From Clostridia bacterium (GTDB taxonomy: Bacteria > Bacillota_A > Clostridia > Oscillospirales > CAG-272), in NCBI GenBank assembly GCA_017457545.1, contig JAFTHF010000049.1, positions 1-17,386 on the forward strand: DNA of 17,386 nt. Reading direction: 5' to 3'. The notes under the pieces were generated by a model. That model was given only the letters and a program-made list of their open reading frames with translations. It was not told where the DNA came from and ran no database searches. Below, one piece after another: positions 14,971 to 17,386 of this stretch (the first letter of the stretch is position 1; each line of letters opens with the position of its first letter). Position numbers and translations under genes: made by a program.

Positions 14971-15009
14971 AAAAAAGGAGACAGAGAACCGTTCCCCTGT
15001 CTCCCTTTT
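14971..15009 (+). terminator. Terminator-like stem after the tRNA relic
   Basis: GGAGACAG (14977-14984) and CTGTCTCC (14997-15004) form an 8-bp stem, preceded by A6 and followed by CTTTT. Its 5' arm (ACAAAAAAGGA..) resembles that of the tRNA-Ser terminator, suggesting it was copied together with the tRNA fragment. Confidence 0.65.
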
Positions 15010-15075
15010 AACCTTTTATAGAGTTTTCAATAGTTTCTTCATTTAAAGGTATTTTGGTTTATTTGGTTGGTTTTT

Positions 15076-15150
15076 TAAGTGCGCAGCCGTGTGCTTGTCG
15101 GCCCGAGCGTAGCGAGGGCTCTCGTATCAAGACAAGCACACGCCTAAGTG
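15076..15150. repeat. GC-rich inverted repeat flanked by TAAGTG, MITE-like
   Basis: Perfect 12-bp arms CGTGTGCTTGTC (15088-15099) and GACAAGCACACG (15131-15142) surround a GC-rich centre with GCCC/GGGC. The direct repeat TAAGTG lies at 15076-15081 and 15145-15150. The element stands out from its AT-rich surroundings. No ORF or transposase is present; a non-autonomous miniature element or a large RNA stem are both possible. Confidence 0.5.
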
Positions 15151-15180
15151 TCAAATAATTATTTTATTATTTTGATTTCC

Positions 15181-15209
15181 TTGATTTTTTGATATACATA
15201 TGATAAAAT
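15181..15209 (+). promoter_or_regulatory. Promoter of the frameshifted membrane gene
   Basis: TTGATT (15181-15186), 17-bp spacer, TAAAAT (15204-15209), giving a leader of about 70 bases before the ATG at 15286. Confidence 0.65.
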
Positions 15210-15285
15210 TATGTATTATATAAACTGTTATTTGTGAAATAGTTCAAGCTCTACAAAAATCAATTTACGAGAAAGGATACCAGTA

Positions 15286-15522
15286 ATGAAAAAAAGCAAT
15301 GCGTTAATGCTTTCATACATAATTTTTTTAGCAATAACAATGCTTGCTCAACTAATTTTTGGTTGGGATGGATTAGATAAGATAGCAATGGCAGCTACAA
15401 TCTCAGGATGTTTTTTCGCTTTTGCAGATCTTTTTAATTGGTATGTTTCTTATCAAATGCCAGAAGTAGAAGAAACTCAAAAAACAATAAAGACTTTATT
15501 AAATATTTTAATGCTATATTGA
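15286..15522 (+). CDS. N-terminal part of an interrupted membrane protein
   Basis: 78 codons starting at ATG 15286 with AAAGGA 8-13 bases upstream. Two hydrophobic helices lie near residues 8-25 and 31-55, followed by MPEVEETQK, the beginning of a coiled coil. After the A6 run at 15479-15484 the frame yields only 12 further residues (from Thr67) before TGA. The -1 frame instead continues for 200 codons as a helical protein (next entry). Reading one A twice in that run would join the two into a protein of about 268 residues, so this is best seen as the 5' part of one gene that is either frameshifted or recoded. Its AT-richness differs from the core genes to the left. No family recognised. Confidence 0.6.
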   Translation: MKKSNALMLSYIIFLAITMLAQLIFGWDGLDKIAMAATISGCFFAFADLFNWYVSYQMPEVEETQKTIKTLLNILMLY

Positions 15523-16091
15523 ATAATATTTGCTTGGATGTTGATCAATGTAGCAAATCTATTACTCTTCTTTTGCCATATCGAGACAGTTATGATAAAA
15601 TAAATGGTCTAATAAATGCTTCAAATAATTATGTTGAAGGCAGTCAAAGACATATCATTGAAATTAAAGAGTGTATTAACCAAACTGTAAAAATTCAATC
15701 GAATTTAGAAAAAATACGCAAAAGATTTTCGCATATTAAAAATGCCGAAATTGCTTTTGCAACCATAGGTTTTATAACCTTTTTTGCTATTATATCGTTT
15801 TATGAGATGATGGTTTTTTTAATTCGTTTTCAGTCGGCAGCAACTGTTTTTGCATTTTTTATAATAATGCTTAACTATTATTTTCGTGATGTGATTGAAG
15901 AAAATTTCAAAAAACAAACATCAGATATTTTGTCATACATTGAATCAGCAAAGAAGGAGATTGATAAGAAAATACAAGACTCCAGGGCATTTGTAATTTT
16001 GGATGAGGTTGAAAAACTTGTTAAAAAAATAGAATTAATGGAAAATACAAAAAATGAAAATATTAAACAAGCCAAAACTACACAGCCTTAG
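15438..16091 (+). pseudogene. C-terminal part of the interrupted coiled-coil membrane protein
   Basis: An open frame of 217 codons in the -1 frame relative to the previous ORF. The first ATG (15438) has no ribosome binding site and its first 15 or so codons overlap the other frame, so translation probably enters near the A6 run at 15479-15484. From there: a helical segment (NNKDFIKYFNAILNNI...), a coiled coil up to about residue 103, two membrane helices (104-128 and 132-149), and a charged coiled coil (150-210) ending TTQP. With the upstream ORF it would have four helices and two cytosolic or periplasmic coiled coils. The function is unknown. A TTG overlapping the upstream TGA (15519) offers a restart codon but lacks a good binding site. 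I cannot tell mutation, sequencing error and recoding apart. Confidence 0.55.
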
Positions 16092-16186
16092 AGCAATATA
16101 TGAATGATAATATAACAGAATACACTATTAAGCATGTTATTTTGTTTTTATATAATCATATAGGAACTATTATCGGAGGTGGTAAA

Positions 16187-16714
16187 ATGAAGAGATTAGA
16201 TTTTTGTGAAAAGCTACAAAAATATTTGTCTAATTATAAAATTGAGATTATCGAATTGGATAATCTTTCAAAATATGAGGAAGTTTTTTATTCAAATGAA
16301 AAATATTACATAATTACCGATGGGAAGCCTGCTGATTCGGAACTTTGCAAAGATGTAGTAACGTATTGTCCTGACGAATTTCCAAGCGAAAATGTATTTT
16401 GTATAGGTTTTTCAAAAGATGATAGGTCTGTTGCTATTTTGTCAATTCTTCTTGGATATCCTATTGATAGTGTTTTATATCTTGGACTTTTTATAGTAAA
16501 TAAGCCGTTTCACAAACAAGGTATAGGTATAGAAATCATAAACGCTTTAATTTCTGCTACTAGAGATTTTAATTTTACAAAAATACAATTATCTGTTCAA
16601 GATAATAATATTTCAGGTTCGAATTTTTGGAAAAAGCTTTTATTTGTAACAACAGACAAATGCAACTGTGGTCACTACAATAATTTATCTATGGAATTAA
16701 ATTTAAATGGGTAA
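16187..16714 (+). CDS. GNAT family N-acetyltransferase
   Basis: A 175-residue protein. The ATG at 16187 is chosen because CGGAGGTGGTAAA lies directly upstream; the frame extends to an ATG at 16100 without a binding site. Motif A of the GNAT fold is at 99-121: strand LGLFIVNKPFH followed by the acetyl-CoA pyrophosphate loop KQGIGIE (Q-x-x-G-x-G/A pattern as Q111-G-I-G). Motif B is near 133-153 (IQLSVQDNNISGSNFWKKLLF), with the usual Asn and Phe-Trp. The N-terminal 90 residues are less conserved. The CNCGH at 159-163 is unusual. It transfers an acetyl group from acetyl-CoA, but the acceptor cannot be predicted. It lies 95 bases after the interrupted gene in the same AT-rich segment and ends at a strong terminator. 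Confidence 0.85.
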   Translation: MKRLDFCEKLQKYLSNYKIEIIELDNLSKYEEVFYSNEKYYIITDGKPADSELCKDVVTYCPDEFPSENVFCIGFSKDDRSVAILSILLGYPIDSVLYLGLFIVNKPFHKQGIGIEIINALISATRDFNFTKIQLSVQDNNISGSNFWKKLLFVTTDKCNCGHYNNLSMELNLNG

Positions 16715-16779
16715 TTTAAATGACCAACGATGGAGTATTAGACATTAGACATTGTATCATATTTCAGGTGCATATAAAT

Positions 16780-16815
16780 AAAATACCGCAAGCAAATTTG
16801 GCTTGCGGTATTTTT
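16780..16815. terminator. Bidirectional terminator after the acetyltransferase gene
   Basis: A perfect stem of about 14 bp, AAAATACCGCAAGC (16780-16793) with GCTTGCGGTATTTT (16801-16814), and a 7-nt loop. It ends in TTTTT on the + strand and TTTTATTTAT on the - strand. Confidence 0.9.
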
Positions 16816-16880
16816 AGTTATTCTATGCAAGTGGTGTTGTTAACAGCTTTTCAATCTCTTTTGTCATTTCAGGTAAGGGA

Positions 16881-16909
16881 TTGAATTTTTCGCAAATAAA
16901 TGATACAAT
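16881..16909 (+). promoter_or_regulatory. Promoter upstream of the leader ORF and kinase-like gene
   Basis: TTGAAT (16881-16886), 17-bp spacer, TACAAT (16904-16909). Transcription would start near 16916, giving a 135-base leader before the ATG at 17052. Confidence 0.65.
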
Positions 16910-16942
16910 ATTACCAACAATTAAAATTTGGAGGAAACAAAT

Positions 16943-16981
16943 ATGCTTGTAGCTTTTACATGGAGAACAAGAAATATCTAA
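16943..16981 (+). CDS. 12-codon leader peptide ORF
   Basis: MLVAFTWRTRNI, preceded by a very strong TTGGAGG binding site 9 bases before the ATG. It lies between the promoter at 16881 and the kinase-like gene at 17052, and its stop codon is immediately followed by a 12-bp hairpin (16984-17012). A strong binding site in front of so short a frame, followed by a stem, is the layout of translated leaders such as those of erm and cat resistance genes. It could also be the remnant of a truncated gene. No similarity to a named leader peptide is claimed. Confidence 0.5.
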   Translation: MLVAFTWRTRNI

Positions 16982-16983
16982 CA

Positions 16984-17034
16984 GCATAAGACTATGTTTA
17001 ATAGTTTTATGCATTTTAAACTACTTAAAACTAT
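16984..17034 (+). promoter_or_regulatory. Mutually exclusive hairpins before the kinase-like gene
   Basis: Hairpin 1: GCATAAGACTAT (16984-16995) with ATAGTTTTATGC (17001-17012), 12 pairs including one G-U. Hairpin 2: the same ATAGTTTT (17001-17008) with AAAACTAT (17027-17034), ending 6 bases before the AGGAGT binding site. Only one can form at a time. A ribosome on the leader ORF would block hairpin 1. Hairpin 1 is followed by ATTTT, a weak tract for a terminator, so translational control is as likely as transcriptional. Confidence 0.5.
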
Positions 17035-17051
17035 TTAATCAGGAGTTAAAA

Positions 17052-17386
17052 ATGATATTTCAAGATAACGTATTAAAAGAATATTTAAAGAATGTATATT
17101 TCATAACAGGAACACCTTGCGGCGGTAAAACAACTATTTCACGAGAGTTAGCTAAAAAATATAATTTGACGGTTTACGATATTGATGAGCAGTTTGAAAA
17201 TCATCTAATGAACTCAAATTCTGTATATCAGCCTTCAATGAATACACAGTTTAAAAATGCCGATGAGTTTTTTGGGCGTACAGTAGAGGAATATAAAAAA
17301 TGGCTTCTTGACAACACACGAGAGCAATTAGATTTTGTAATATTGGACTTAATTCGTCTTTCACAAAATCAAGTTGTACTGTGCGA
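17052..17386 (+). CDS. P-loop kinase-like ATPase (3' truncated by window edge)
   Basis: The first 111 codons of a gene that runs off the right edge. Start ATG 17052 with AGGAGT 6-11 bases upstream. A Walker A loop is clear at residues 20-28, GTPCGGKTT, directly after a hydrophobic strand (VYFIT). DID at 43-45 after the next strand resembles the nucleotide-monophosphate and shikimate kinase group of small P-loop kinases. FVILDL (95-100) could be the Walker B strand. The phosphate acceptor cannot be predicted from this half. It has its own promoter and a possible translated leader, which suggests inducible expression; a role in resistance or stress response is conceivable but not shown by the sequence. 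Confidence 0.8.
   Translation, partial: MIFQDNVLKEYLKNVYFITGTPCGGKTTISRELAKKYNLTVYDIDEQFENHLMNSNSVYQPSMNTQFKNADEFFGRTVEEYKKWLLDNTREQLDFVILDLIRLSQNQVVLC

Noticed and set aside
15479..15485. Canonical A-AAA-AAC -1 frameshift heptamer
   Set aside because: The heptamer is in the phase of the downstream frame, not of the upstream one, so classical two-tRNA slippage would not join the ORFs; kept only as a possible single-codon slip or indel.
16823..17014. 63-codon minus-strand frame ending EMTKEIEKLLTTPLA next to a bidirectional terminator
   Set aside because: It has no ribosome binding site, and the + strand promoter, leader ORF and hairpin lie inside it. It might be the 3' remnant of a lost gene, but this cannot be supported.

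Overview
The window looks like chromosomal DNA of a low-to-moderate GC, Gram-positive anaerobe of the class Clostridia, probably close to the gut Ruminococcaceae/Oscillospiraceae. This placement is inferred from strong GGAGG-type ribosome binding sites, consensus -35/-10 promoters, the gene order rpmH-rnpA-yidD-yidC-jag, a YidC without a cleavable signal, a large Cthe_2159-like surface protein with CxxC repeats, and many U-tract terminators. No 16S rRNA or other phylogenetic marker is present to confirm it.

Layout, left to right. (1) 1-1630: the 3' end of an unidentified gene with its terminator, then a two-gene unit (a seven-helix membrane protein with a Cys-rich tail, and a helical protein of unknown function). 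A symmetrical terminator follows and also serves the convergent gene. (2) 1643-7018, minus strand: a 1791-residue secreted, membrane-anchored repeat protein. It has five beta-helix-like units of about 250 residues, an inserted all-beta module, a Cys-rich linker, six 26-residue H/C/C/C repeats and a C-terminal membrane helix. Its upstream region is elaborate: a consensus promoter with a palindrome filling the spacer, four phased GGGGTGAAAA repeats behind it, and a leader hairpin. (3) 7311-9390: a YgiQ-family radical SAM protein with its own promoter. (4) 9412-12580: the conserved rpmH-rnpA-yidD-yidC-jag cluster (ribosome, RNase P, membrane-protein insertion, RNA binding). dnaA/oriC and mnmE/mnmG, common neighbours of this cluster, are not here. 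The 44-residue L34 gene lies at 9529-9663. (5) 12725-14550, minus strand: a Lrp/AsnC regulator and a class I/II aminotransferase with a 4-nt overlap, like Bacillus yugG-yugH. (6) 14592-15170: tRNA-Ser(GGA) with promoter and terminator, followed by about 560 bases without a gene. That stretch holds nested palindromes, a degenerate second copy of the tRNA 3' part plus terminator, and a long GC-rich inverted repeat. (7) 15181-17386: a visibly AT-richer accessory segment. It holds a membrane/coiled-coil gene interrupted by a frameshift at an A6 run, a GNAT acetyltransferase, and the start of a P-loop kinase-like gene preceded by a 12-codon leader ORF and mutually exclusive hairpins.

The most interesting items are the leader peptide/alternative hairpin arrangement before the kinase-like gene, the operator architecture of the giant surface protein, the broken or recoded membrane gene, the tRNA-Ser-derived duplication, and the replacement by Gln of the normally basic residue in the YidC groove.
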